Assembly (NCBI GenBank): GCA_037440525.1
Contig: JBBITW010000096.1
Span: 1-13,408 of the forward strand
DNA: 13,408 nt
DNA from: JBBITW01 sp037440525
GTDB taxonomy: Bacteria > Desulfobacterota > BSN033 > UBA1163
Direction of reading: 5' to 3'
Shown: piece by piece, positions 1-5,665 of the stretch
Layout of the letters: the number at the start of each line of letters is the position of its first letter
Numbering within the stretch: position 1 is the stretch's first letter
Position numbers and translations under genes: made by a program
The notes under the pieces: model-generated
Told to the model about the DNA's origin: nothing
The model's database searches: none
Seen by the model: the letters and a program-made list of their open reading frames with translations, nothing else

Positions 1-85
1 CATATCCCTCTTTGGCCAAGATCACAGAAAGCATATGACGGAAACTCTCTTCATCATCCACCACAAGAATGCGTTTGGGAATCAT
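1..85 (-). CDS. Response regulator receiver domain, N-terminal fragment (3' end outside window)
   Basis: Only the first 28 codons are present. They read MIPKRILVVDDEESFRHM and continue to the left edge. This is the first beta strand of a CheY-like receiver domain, with the acidic DDE cluster that binds Mg2+ next to the phospho-acceptor aspartate, which lies outside the window. The ATG at 83-85 follows a strong ribosome binding site on the minus strand. The gene lies downstream of a sensor kinase on the same strand, so it is probably its partner. Kinases of this type usually pair with NtrC-like sigma-54 activators, but the effector domain is not visible and that assignment is inference. The kinase-regulator pair is separated by an inserted four-helix-bundle element. 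Confidence 0.85.
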   Translation of the reverse strand, partial: MIPKRILVVDDEESFRHMLSVILAKEGY

Positions 86-90
86 CTTTA

Positions 91-95
91 CCCCC
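91..95 (-). promoter_or_regulatory. Ribosome binding site of the response regulator
   Basis: On the minus strand GGGGG followed by TAAAG precedes the ATG by five bases. It lies outside the repeat element to its right, so the regulator keeps its own translation signal despite the insertion. Confidence 0.6.
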
Positions 96-141
96 GATTG
101 AAATGTTTGTCGATGTTGAAGTTCATTAATAGTTTAAAGGT

Positions 142-198
142 TACGAGGCCCGTATCGTAATAAAAGGTCACGTCTATCGTCTTTTATATTCATTTAAC
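142..198 (+). repeat. 57-bp direct repeat, copy A
   Basis: Identical to 2030-2086 at 56 of 57 positions (the only difference is T185 versus C2073). It forms the left arm of four-helix-bundle element 1 and contains ATCGT twice (154-158 and 176-180). The two copies bracket the four-helix-bundle gene and the complete sensor kinase gene. Confidence 0.9.
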
Positions 199-209
199 TT
201 ATTGGTACT

Positions 210-623
210 TTACTTGTTATGGCTATTATGTTTATTGTTTCTTTTAAATCTGCTCCATGCATTGGAAAGATTATAAAGTTGTCTTCCTGATTTATCATAT
301 AGATCAATCAAGTTTTCACATAATTTTGTATCTATAAATTCTCCATATAAATCTCTGCATTGTTCCAAACCAACTATTGTTTCATTACATTCACCCATGG
401 CATCATCAAGATATTTTTGAAATCCATGGGCTTGATGTCTTTTAGCATAGCCTTCGGCTATTAACCTTGGTATAGCCTTAACGGACCTTCTAAGTTGGTT
501 CCTTAGATCATTTTTTTCGATTTCAGGAATTTGTGGGATGATACTTTTTATCACTTCGATACATGCTTTATAAGTATTTTGATACACTTCCAAGTCTTTA
601 AAGCTTTTAATTTTCTGTTTCAT
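210..623 (-). CDS. Four-helix bundle protein, 23S rRNA intervening-sequence protein family
   Basis: A 137-residue, highly charged, helical protein without signal peptide or membrane segment. The family signature is visible: an N-terminal FKDLEVYQ helix (residues 8-15), LRNQLRRS (40-47), an AEG turn (56-58), then FQKYLDDAMGECNE (68-81) and a final amphipathic helix. This is the fold of PF05635/TIGR02436. Proteins of this family were first found in intervening sequences of fragmented 23S rRNA, are also scattered through many genomes, and share their fold with the Avd accessory protein of diversity-generating retroelements. Their biochemical role is not established; a nucleic-acid-binding role is often suggested. 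The ATG at 621-623 has AAAGG nine bases upstream, and that ribosome binding site lies within the element's inverted repeat. The gene lies between kinase and regulator, same strand. It belongs to a different subfamily from the second copy at 5664-6059. Confidence 0.85.
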   Translation of the reverse strand: MKQKIKSFKDLEVYQNTYKACIEVIKSIIPQIPEIEKNDLRNQLRRSVKAIPRLIAEGYAKRHQAHGFQKYLDDAMGECNETIVGLEQCRDLYGEFIDTKLCENLIDLYDKSGRQLYNLSNAWSRFKRNNKHNSHNK

Positions 624-625
624 TT

Positions 626-671
626 GACGTAACCTTTACCATTAAACGATACGGGCATCATTACCTTAACC
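626..671 (-). repeat. Right inverted-repeat arm of four-helix-bundle element 1 (R1)
   Basis: Reverse-complement counterpart of the left arm at 139-174. It carries the perfect core ACGATACGGGC (646-656) and, in its inner part, the ribosome binding site of the four-helix-bundle gene. The unit from 628 to 666 aligns without gaps to the 39-base unit at 2085-2123 (about 27 of 39 identical) and to the unit at 1952-1990. Confidence 0.65.
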
Positions 672-687
672 GTTTAACGATTATTTT

Positions 688-1935
688 TTAATCAACCGGA
701 AAATATACCTCAAAGGTTGTTCCTTTTCCCTCTTCACTCTCGACCTTGATTTCTCCTCCAAGAGATTCAACAATCCTGAGGGAGATCGATAGACCTAATC
801 CTGTCCCTTTGTCAGGAGATTTAGTCGTGAAAAAGGGATCAAAGATGTTATCTAAATCTTCCTTTCTTATCCCAATCCCTGTATCGGTTATTTGTATCTT
901 TATGATTCGGTCCCCTTTTGAAAATTTTGTCAGATGCGTGGTGAAGGGATCCGATTTTCGAAATCGGGAATAGTTTGATTCCTCTGGATCGGTCTTCCGC
1001 CTGGGGGGGTAAATTCGTTGTAAGGGATTGGGGAATAAGTCATTAACAATGTCTTCTTTGGTTTGAATTTGCAAAACCCCTCCCTCTGGCATGGCATCAA
1101 TGGAATTCAAAATGATGTTTATAAAAACCTGTGAGAGGCGCGATTCGTCCCCCTTTAGCATTGGAAGAGTGGGCTGAAGGTCTAATCTTGTTTCAATATT
1201 CTTAAAATTTTTTTGATAGGATAATAATGAAAGGGCATTTTCAATGACTTGATTAATCTGTACATCCTTGATCTCAAATTTAGAAGGTCTTGCAAAATCT
1301 AAAAGTTCTCTTACAATTCGGTTGATCCTTTCGATCTCTTTCTCAATCCTTTTTAAGTAATCTTTGACCTCTTCACGATCCAGTCCATCCTTTTCCAAAA
1401 TACTGGTATATCCTAAGATGGCTCCAAGAGGGTTCCCGACCTCATGGGCAACACCTGCAGCAAATCTTCCAATGGAGGCAAGCTTTTCAGCACGAATCAG
1501 TTCTTCCTGGGCCTGCTTTAGTTGTTTATTGGTGCTCTCAAGAGAGTTTAAATAATTTTCAAGACTTTCTTGTTTCTCTTTTATCTTCTCAATCATGCGA
1601 TTAAAGGATTCAATAAGCTGGCCAATCTCATTCTTTGAAGTGATTTCTATTTTTTGGCTAAAATCTCCTTCACTAATCTTCTGGGTTAAACGAACAAGGT
1701 CTTTGATGGGTTTAACCAGAACGCGTGATAATAAGAAACTCCCAAAAATGACAAGGACAATAGCATCAAGGATGACTGTAATGAGAAGGAGTCTTTTAAT
1801 TTGGAAATCTTCAATTAAGCTAATAGCAGTAAAGCCGATCAATAAAATCGCTGCCAGCATGAGAAACGAGATATTAAGAATCAGCTCCTGCCTGAGACTC
1901 AAATTTAATTTTCTAAATAACCAGTTGTTTTTCAT
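688..1935 (-). CDS. Membrane sensor histidine kinase (HAMP, HisKA, HATPase)
   Basis: A 415-residue kinase. Two hydrophobic segments (about 18-42 and 48-70) are separated by only a few residues, so there is almost no extracytoplasmic sensor domain; signals may be sensed in the membrane or cytoplasm. A HAMP linker follows (about 71-123), then a coiled coil (124-152). The HisKA motif FAAGVAHEVGNPLGAI carries the phospho-acceptor His164. The ATPase domain shows the N box (FINIILNSIDAM, 271-282), G1 (DTGIGI, 351-356), F box (FDPFFTT, 365-371) and G2 (GTGLGL, 377-382). Between N box and G1 there is an Arg/Pro-rich insertion (about 298-342). It is of the NtrB/PilS/ZraS general type. Upstream is a 217-base repeat-rich spacer after the prepilin peptidase gene. 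Downstream is the response regulator, beyond element 1. No good ribosome binding site precedes the ATG at 1933-1935. The pairing with the fragment at 1-85 is inference from order and strand. Confidence 0.93.
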   Translation of the reverse strand: MKNNWLFRKLNLSLRQELILNISFLMLAAILLIGFTAISLIEDFQIKRLLLITVILDAIVLVIFGSFLLSRVLVKPIKDLVRLTQKISEGDFSQKIEITSKNEIGQLIESFNRMIEKIKEKQESLENYLNSLESTNKQLKQAQEELIRAEKLASIGRFAAGVAHEVGNPLGAILGYTSILEKDGLDREEVKDYLKRIEKEIERINRIVRELLDFARPSKFEIKDVQINQVIENALSLLSYQKNFKNIETRLDLQPTLPMLKGDESRLSQVFINIILNSIDAMPEGGVLQIQTKEDIVNDLFPNPLQRIYPPRRKTDPEESNYSRFRKSDPFTTHLTKFSKGDRIIKIQITDTGIGIRKEDLDNIFDPFFTTKSPDKGTGLGLSISLRIVESLGGEIKVESEEGKGTTFEVYFPVD

Positions 1936-1939
1936 CTGT

Positions 1940-1990
1940 TATATTCATTTAACGTAACCTTTATAGACTTAAGAAACAGACTTTGTTACC
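1940..1990 (-). repeat. Half copy of the element-1 repeat (R2) upstream of the kinase gene
   Basis: 1940-1953 repeats the 14 bases at 185-198 exactly. 1946-1963 matches 621-638 with one mismatch. The whole 39-base unit 1952-1990 aligns without gaps to the right arms at 628-666 and 2085-2123; against the latter about 26 of 39 agree. The matching left arm is absent, and the kinase start codon begins five bases beyond the repeat edge. This looks like a truncated element forming the 5' leader of the kinase gene. Confidence 0.55.
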
Positions 1991-2019
1991 AATACACGCT
2001 TGCTACTCAGAGGATCTCA

Positions 2020-2129
2020 GGTTTACGGCTACGAGGCCCGTATCGTAATAAAAGGTCACGTCTATCGTCTTTCATATTCATTTAACATAACCCTAACCGT
2101 TTAATGAAACAGGCTTCGTAGCCCAAACC
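2020..2129. mobile_element. ORF-less (MITE-like) copy of four-helix-bundle element 1
   Basis: An imperfect palindrome of about 110 bp. The left arm starting GGCTACGAGGCCCGTATCGT at 2027 and the complement of the right arm (2104-2123) agree at 16 of 20 positions. Outside these, GGTTT (2020-2024) is matched by its complement at 2125-2129. The left arm (2030-2086) is the near-identical twin of the left arm of element 1, and the right arm (2085-2123) is homologous to the right arm of element 1. In element 1 the two arms are separated by the four-helix-bundle gene between CATTTAAC and CATTTGAC; here they meet at a single CATTTAAC. It therefore resembles the empty or deleted form of that element. 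Confidence 0.6.
2030..2086 (+). repeat. 57-bp direct repeat, copy B
   Basis: Matches 142-198 at 56 of 57 positions and forms the left arm of the ORF-less element. Such close identity, when the right arms are only about 70% alike, suggests recent duplication or gene conversion of this arm. Confidence 0.9.
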
Positions 2130-2152
2130 CTTATCCTAATCTCCTTAACAAA

Positions 2153-2914
2153 TTACCTATACACATATAGATACCAATCAATTATATTCTGCCCATAGAA
2201 AAGGGAAATTGTTGCTCCTAATGAAAGAAATGGTCCAAAAGGGATGGCATATTTAAAATCTTTTCCTTTTAAAGCTATAACAATGATTCCAATTATTGAT
2301 CCAATCAGGGAACTTAAAAGAATAGTGAGGATCACTGCTTTCCATCCAAGAAAGGCTCCAATCATGGCCAGCAATTTTACATCTCCACCTCCCATCCCTT
2401 CCCTTTTGAATAACCATTGATATCCTGTGGCAACCAAAAAGAGGCTCCCTCCGCCTAAAAGAATTCCAAAAAGAGAATTAAAAAAAGTAATTTGAGGAAT
2501 GATTAACGAAGACAGTAGGCCAACCCCAACTCCAGGGAGGCTAATCACATCAGGGATAATTTGATGGTAAAGGTCAATCACTGTGATAACAATTAAAGCG
2601 CAAACAAAGACAAAATAGATAAGGTAGCTTAAGGAAGGACCAAATCTTAAAAATAAAAGGAGGGAAAAGAGGGCAGTGATTCCCTCAATTAAAGGGTATT
2701 GAAGTGAAATGGTCTTCTCACAATATCGACATGTCCCACCCAATAGGAAATAGCTGATCAAAGGGATATTATCATAAAAGAGTATGGGCTTTTTACAATG
2801 AGGACAATGAGATCCTGGAGTGATAATAGACTCTTCTTTAGGAATTCTGATAATGCAAACATTTAAAAAACTTCCTACTATAGCTCCAAAGATGATTGAG
2901 ATAATGGTCAACAT
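2153..2914 (-). CDS. pilD: Prepilin peptidase / N-methyltransferase (A24 family)
   Basis: A 253-residue polytopic inner-membrane aspartic protease that cleaves the leader of type IV pilin or type II secretion pseudopilin precursors and N-methylates the new N terminus. The N-terminal cytoplasmic domain opens with GSFLNVCIIRIP and carries two zinc-binding Cys pairs (CPHC at 37-40 and CRYC at 62-65), the mark of the bifunctional enzyme. The catalytic aspartates are D114 (in VIDLYHQIIPD) and D178 (in GMGGGDVK, the conserved GxGD). About seven or eight hydrophobic segments follow residue 74. The length is normal for the family. Its start overlaps the end of the 2-epimerase gene by seven bases, so it is probably translationally coupled and co-transcribed with glycan genes. 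No pilin or pilus assembly gene is in the window, so whether it serves pili or secretion is unknown. Confidence 0.95.
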   Translation of the reverse strand: MLTIISIIFGAIVGSFLNVCIIRIPKEESIITPGSHCPHCKKPILFYDNIPLISYFLLGGTCRYCEKTISLQYPLIEGITALFSLLLFLRFGPSLSYLIYFVFVCALIVITVIDLYHQIIPDVISLPGVGVGLLSSLIIPQITFFNSLFGILLGGGSLFLVATGYQWLFKREGMGGGDVKLLAMIGAFLGWKAVILTILLSSLIGSIIGIIVIALKGKDFKYAIPFGPFLSLGATISLFYGQNIIDWYLYVYR

Positions 2915-4053
2915 AATATTTTCACTATTTTCTCACTTGCCTTACCATCTCCAAATAAGTCTGGATTTATCCGCTGATTCGTCAGCCCCTTTTCCGGTAG
3001 TCCTCTTTCTTCAAATTTCATTATTTCTCGAATTATCTTTTCTGATTTTGTGCCAACCAACACATTCCAACCCGATTTAACGGTTTCTACCCATTCTGTC
3101 TCGTCTCGTAAGGTAAAACAAGGAACCTTAAGCCAGTAAGCCTCTTTCTGAATACCTCCTGAATCTGTAAGGATTGCTCTGGCGTTTTTTTCGAGTTTTA
3201 ACATGTTTAAATAGGAGAGCGGTTCGATGAATTTTATTCTCCCCCTTTTTGAGAAGAGATTAAAGGCCTCCATCATCTTTCTTGTCCTTGGATGAAGAGG
3301 GAAGATCACTGGTGTATCTTTAGCAATTTTATTTAAAGCAAATAGAATAGACCTAAGTCTCTGAGGATGATCTGTATTTTCAGCACGGTGGAGGGTAGAC
3401 AGATAATAGTTTTGAGTTCGGAGTTCAGAGTTCGGATTTGATAGACAAAGATTTAAGTCATTAAGGATTGTACTCTTTCCCTCGGCTAATTTTGAATAAT
3501 AAAGGATTGAATCATACATGACATCGCCTACCTGTTTAACAATGGTCGATCCATCATCTTTTATTCCTTCTTTATTTAAATTTTTAAGGGATTGTGCAGT
3601 AGGACAAAATAGGAATGTTGAAAGGTGGTCTGTTATGAGGCGGTTGATTTCTTCTGGCATGGTTCGATTATAACTTCTTAAACCTGCCTCGATATGGGCG
3701 ATGGGGATATTTAATTTTGCTGCCGCCAAAGCTCCAGCGAGTGTTGAATTGGTATCCCCATAAACGATCACCAATTCAGGTTTTTCTTTTTTAAGAACGG
3801 ATTCTATACGTTCCAGCATCATTCCTGTCTGCTTGCCGTGAGCCCCTGAGCCAACTCCCAGATGGTAATCAGGTTTAGGAAGTTCAAGTTCTTCAAAGAA
3901 TACTTTATCCATCAAGTAATCATAATGCTGGCCAGTATGAACTAATACTTCACGAATTCCATTCTTCTTGAACTTTTGAATGGTACGGCTTACTGTCCCT
4001 GCTTTAATAAACTGGGGCCTTGCACCTACAATAGTGACGATTTTCATTTTCAA
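2908..4053 (-). CDS. wecB: Non-hydrolysing UDP-N-acetylglucosamine 2-epimerase family (WecB/WbpI-like)
   Basis: A 381-residue GT-B-fold cytoplasmic epimerase that inverts C2 of a UDP-acetamido sugar. Seen in order: GARPQFIKAG (10-19), HTGQHYDYLMD (39-49), VYGDTNSTLAG (98-107) with D100, HIEAGLRSYNRTMPEE (120-135) with E122 and E134/E135, HRAEN (222-226) with H222, HPRT (254-257) and DSGGIQKEA (297-305). These cover the known catalytic and UDP-binding positions. It follows directly after a WbpB-WbpD-like fusion, so its substrate may be UDP-2,3-diacetamido-glucuronate (WbpI, giving the manno isomer) rather than UDP-GlcNAc; sequence alone does not decide. The first codon is a TTG at 4051-4053 with AGGGGTG eight bases upstream, overlapping the previous TGA. 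An ATG two codons later (4045-4047) is a possible alternative. Residues about 203-215 are encoded by a heptad repeat tract. Confidence 0.93.
   Translation of the reverse strand: MKMKIVTIVGARPQFIKAGTVSRTIQKFKKNGIREVLVHTGQHYDYLMDKVFFEELELPKPDYHLGVGSGAHGKQTGMMLERIESVLKKEKPELVIVYGDTNSTLAGALAAAKLNIPIAHIEAGLRSYNRTMPEEINRLITDHLSTFLFCPTAQSLKNLNKEGIKDDGSTIVKQVGDVMYDSILYYSKLAEGKSTILNDLNLCLSNPNSELRTQNYYLSTLHRAENTDHPQRLRSILFALNKIAKDTPVIFPLHPRTRKMMEAFNLFSKRGRIKFIEPLSYLNMLKLEKNARAILTDSGGIQKEAYWLKVPCFTLRDETEWVETVKSGWNVLVGTKSEKIIREIMKFEERGLPEKGLTNQRINPDLFGDGKASEKIVKILC
3406..3440 (-). repeat. In-frame heptad repeat tract inside the epimerase gene
   Basis: On the minus strand four consecutive 7-mers of the form RAACNNN occur: GAACTCT, GAACTCC, GAACTCA, AAACTAT (3433 down to 3406), preceded by CAAATCC. 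They encode part of the stretch NPNSELRTQN just before the conserved LHRAEN motif. The last two units match 13 of 14 bases of GAACTAA-AAACTAT in the array upstream of the second four-helix-bundle gene. Confidence 0.7.
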
Positions 4054-5609
4054 ATCAATTTCACCCCTGTTGAATCCTTTTTATATCTTTTCCCACAGGC
4101 TTTGCATACCGCTCTATTTGATCGAAAAGTAATTTCTTCAGCACACTGACAAACCCAACCCTTCACCTTTGCAGGATTTCCATAGACTAAAGCATAGTCA
4201 GGAATATCTTTAGTCACCACAGATCCAGCTCCAATGAATGCATATTGACCAATGGTATTTCCGCAGATCACAGTGGCATTCGCACCAATCGTGGCTCCTT
4301 TTTTTACCAGGGTCTTTCGGAACTCTTTTCTTCTTGAGATGAAACTACGAGGGTTAATAACATTGGTAAAGACCATTGAAGGCCCACAAAAAACATCATC
4401 CTCCAACACCACTCCATCAAAGATAGAGACATTATTTTGAACCTTAATGTTATTCCCTATGACAGCTCCTGAAGCAATAAATACATTTTGCCCTATGGTG
4501 CAGTTCTTCCCGATCTTTGAACCTGACATAATATGCGAAAAATTCCATATCTTCGTTCCCTCACCTATTTCAACTGATTCACCAACACAAGAGGTCTCAT
4601 GGATGTAGACCTGCGGATACGTCTCTTTTCCTAATTGAAGAATCCTTCCTCCTTCCTGAAGTGATTTCTGACAAAGCTCAAGGACCTGAAGCACTCTTAA
4701 CCCATTTTTACCATCGGTTTTTGGTCGACTTCGAGTACGGATACAGTCAAGGAAGTGCTGACATTCAAGCTTAAGGGGTTCTTGCATATCAAAATCAATG
4801 ACCTCTGCATCCTCTTTTCTTGGTACAGGAATACGATCAATCCAGTCTATATGATGATTAAATAATAAGAGTTTTTCTTTTGGGACCACATCATCAAAAA
4901 CAGCCATCTTCCGGTCGCCTACGATTACCAGTTTCTGCTCTTTGTAGGGGTGAAGCCAACTGACAAAGATATGCGATTTTACACCACTGGTAAAATTCAT
5001 GGTTGTCATAGTAACATCTGCGATTCCTTGATTGAGGTAACTACCGCCGTGAGCAGATACCTCTTTTGGCATCTCCTCTAAAAGCAAAAGAATAACTGAG
5101 ATATCGTGTGGAGCAAAGCTCCAGAGTATGTTCTCTTCTGTTCGAAATTTACCTAAGTTGAGTCGAGTAGAGTGGATATAATTAATCTTCCCCAATTCCC
5201 CATTTGAAACCATCTCTTTGAGTTTCACAATGCCTGGGTGATATTCGAGTAGGTGTCCGACCATTAATATTCTTTTTTTCTCCTCTGCAAGACCAACCAA
5301 TTCTTCTCCTTCACTTACTTTTAGAGCAAGAGGCTTTTCCACAAATACGTCCTTTCCTGCAAGGAGAGCTTCCTTTGCAATCCTGTAGTGAAGCTCAGCA
5401 GGAATTGCTAAGACGATTCCTTCAATGGAATCGTTTTGGAGGACATCACTTAATTGATTTGCAACGTGAACTTGGGGATAAAGAGATTTTAATGTCTCTG
5501 CCCTCTTTTTATCCACATCATAGATAGTATGGAGGCTTCTGAGTTCCCAGAAATTTCGAATTAAATTCTTTCCCCAATATCCACAACCAATCACCGCTAT
5601 GTTAACCAT
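4050..5609 (-). CDS. Fused Gfo/Idh/MocA dehydrogenase and left-handed beta-helix N-acetyltransferase (WbpB-WbpD-like)
   Basis: 519 residues, two enzymes in one chain. Residues 1-325 are a Gfo/Idh/MocA NAD-dependent oxidoreductase: Rossmann GCGYWGKN (8-15), EKP (91-93) and APHDIS with His168, typical of UDP-GlcNAc-uronate 3-dehydrogenases (WbpB/WlbA). Residues 335-485 are a hexapeptide-repeat acetyltransferase of the WbpD/WlbB kind, with EIGEGTKIWNFSHIM, GPSMVFTNVINPR, GATIGANATVICG and GNPAKVKGWV. The C-terminus has a small Cys cluster (C487, C489, C502, C505) that looks like a zinc ribbon. Together they would oxidise C3 and later N-acetylate the 3-amino group on the route to UDP-2,3-diacetamido uronic acids for surface glycan. 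The aminotransferase step between them (WbpE) and the C6 dehydrogenase (WbpA) are not in the window. AGGAG lies five bases before the ATG. Its stop overlaps the TTG start of the epimerase gene. Confidence 0.9.
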   Translation of the reverse strand: MVNIAVIGCGYWGKNLIRNFWELRSLHTIYDVDKKRAETLKSLYPQVHVANQLSDVLQNDSIEGIVLAIPAELHYRIAKEALLAGKDVFVEKPLALKVSEGEELVGLAEEKKRILMVGHLLEYHPGIVKLKEMVSNGELGKINYIHSTRLNLGKFRTEENILWSFAPHDISVILLLLEEMPKEVSAHGGSYLNQGIADVTMTTMNFTSGVKSHIFVSWLHPYKEQKLVIVGDRKMAVFDDVVPKEKLLLFNHHIDWIDRIPVPRKEDAEVIDFDMQEPLKLECQHFLDCIRTRSRPKTDGKNGLRVLQVLELCQKSLQEGGRILQLGKETYPQVYIHETSCVGESVEIGEGTKIWNFSHIMSGSKIGKNCTIGQNVFIASGAVIGNNIKVQNNVSIFDGVVLEDDVFCGPSMVFTNVINPRSFISRRKEFRKTLVKKGATIGANATVICGNTIGQYAFIGAGSVVTKDIPDYALVYGNPAKVKGWVCQCAEEITFRSNRAVCKACGKRYKKDSTGVKLI

Positions 5610-5614
5610 AACAT

Positions 5615-5619
5615 CTCCT
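5615..5619 (-). promoter_or_regulatory. Ribosome binding site of the dehydrogenase/acetyltransferase fusion
   Basis: Minus-strand AGGAG with five bases to the ATG at 5607-5609. The left heptad array of the second four-helix-bundle element begins only five bases upstream at 5624, so the insertion stops just short of this signal. Confidence 0.75.
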
Positions 5620-5623
5620 ATAA

Positions 5624-5665
5624 GAACGATAAACGATAAACGATGGACTTTGAACGATGAACCTT
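5624..5665 (+). repeat. Left heptad array of element 2 (RAACGAT)
   Basis: Six contiguous 7-mers on the plus strand: GAACGAT, AAACGAT, AAACGAT, GGACTTT, GAACGAT, GAACCTT. Four fit RAACGAT exactly. The last unit shares two bases with the stop codon of the four-helix-bundle gene (5664-5666). Confidence 0.85.

Larger units (their letters stand above)
132..671 (-). mobile_element. Four-helix-bundle element 1 (inverted-repeat-bounded, carries one ORF)
   Basis: A segment of about 540 bp between the sensor kinase and the response regulator genes. Its ends are imperfect inverted repeats: 139-158 and the complement of 646-665 match at 17 of 20 positions, including an 11-bp perfect core (GCCCGTATCGT at 148-158, its complement at 646-656). 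Inside these, 163-174 and the complement of 626-637 match at 11 of 12. Similarity continues weakly outward to about 132 and 671. The only gene inside is the four-helix-bundle ORF at 210-623. An ORF-less version with the same two ends is present at 2020-2129, which supports treating this as a discrete unit. That it moves is inference. No clear target duplication is visible. Confidence 0.6.
1936..2152. other. Repeat-rich intergenic spacer between prepilin peptidase and sensor kinase
   Basis: No gene is visible. The spacer holds a half repeat unit next to the kinase start (1940-1990), about 30 unique bases, and a palindromic unit at 2020-2129. The kinase promoter, if separate, must lie here or within the repeats. 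I could not find a convincing -35/-10 pair or a sigma-54 site, and no hairpin followed by a T tract is clear enough to call a terminator. Confidence 0.6.

Noticed and set aside
210..623. Possible diversity-generating retroelement, because the four-helix-bundle fold resembles Avd
   Set aside because: No reverse transcriptase, template repeat or adenine-mutated variable repeat is present; the 57-bp repeats differ at one T/C position, not at A.
1595..1957. Plus-strand open frame of 120 codons opposite the kinase
   Set aside because: It is the antisense reading of the HAMP and membrane region; no family resemblance.
1936..2152. Separate promoter or terminator between prepilin peptidase and kinase
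   Set aside because: The nearest TTGGTA/TATAAA pair has a spacing of about 21 bases, and GGCT/AGCC hairpins there belong to the repeat arms and lack a T tract.
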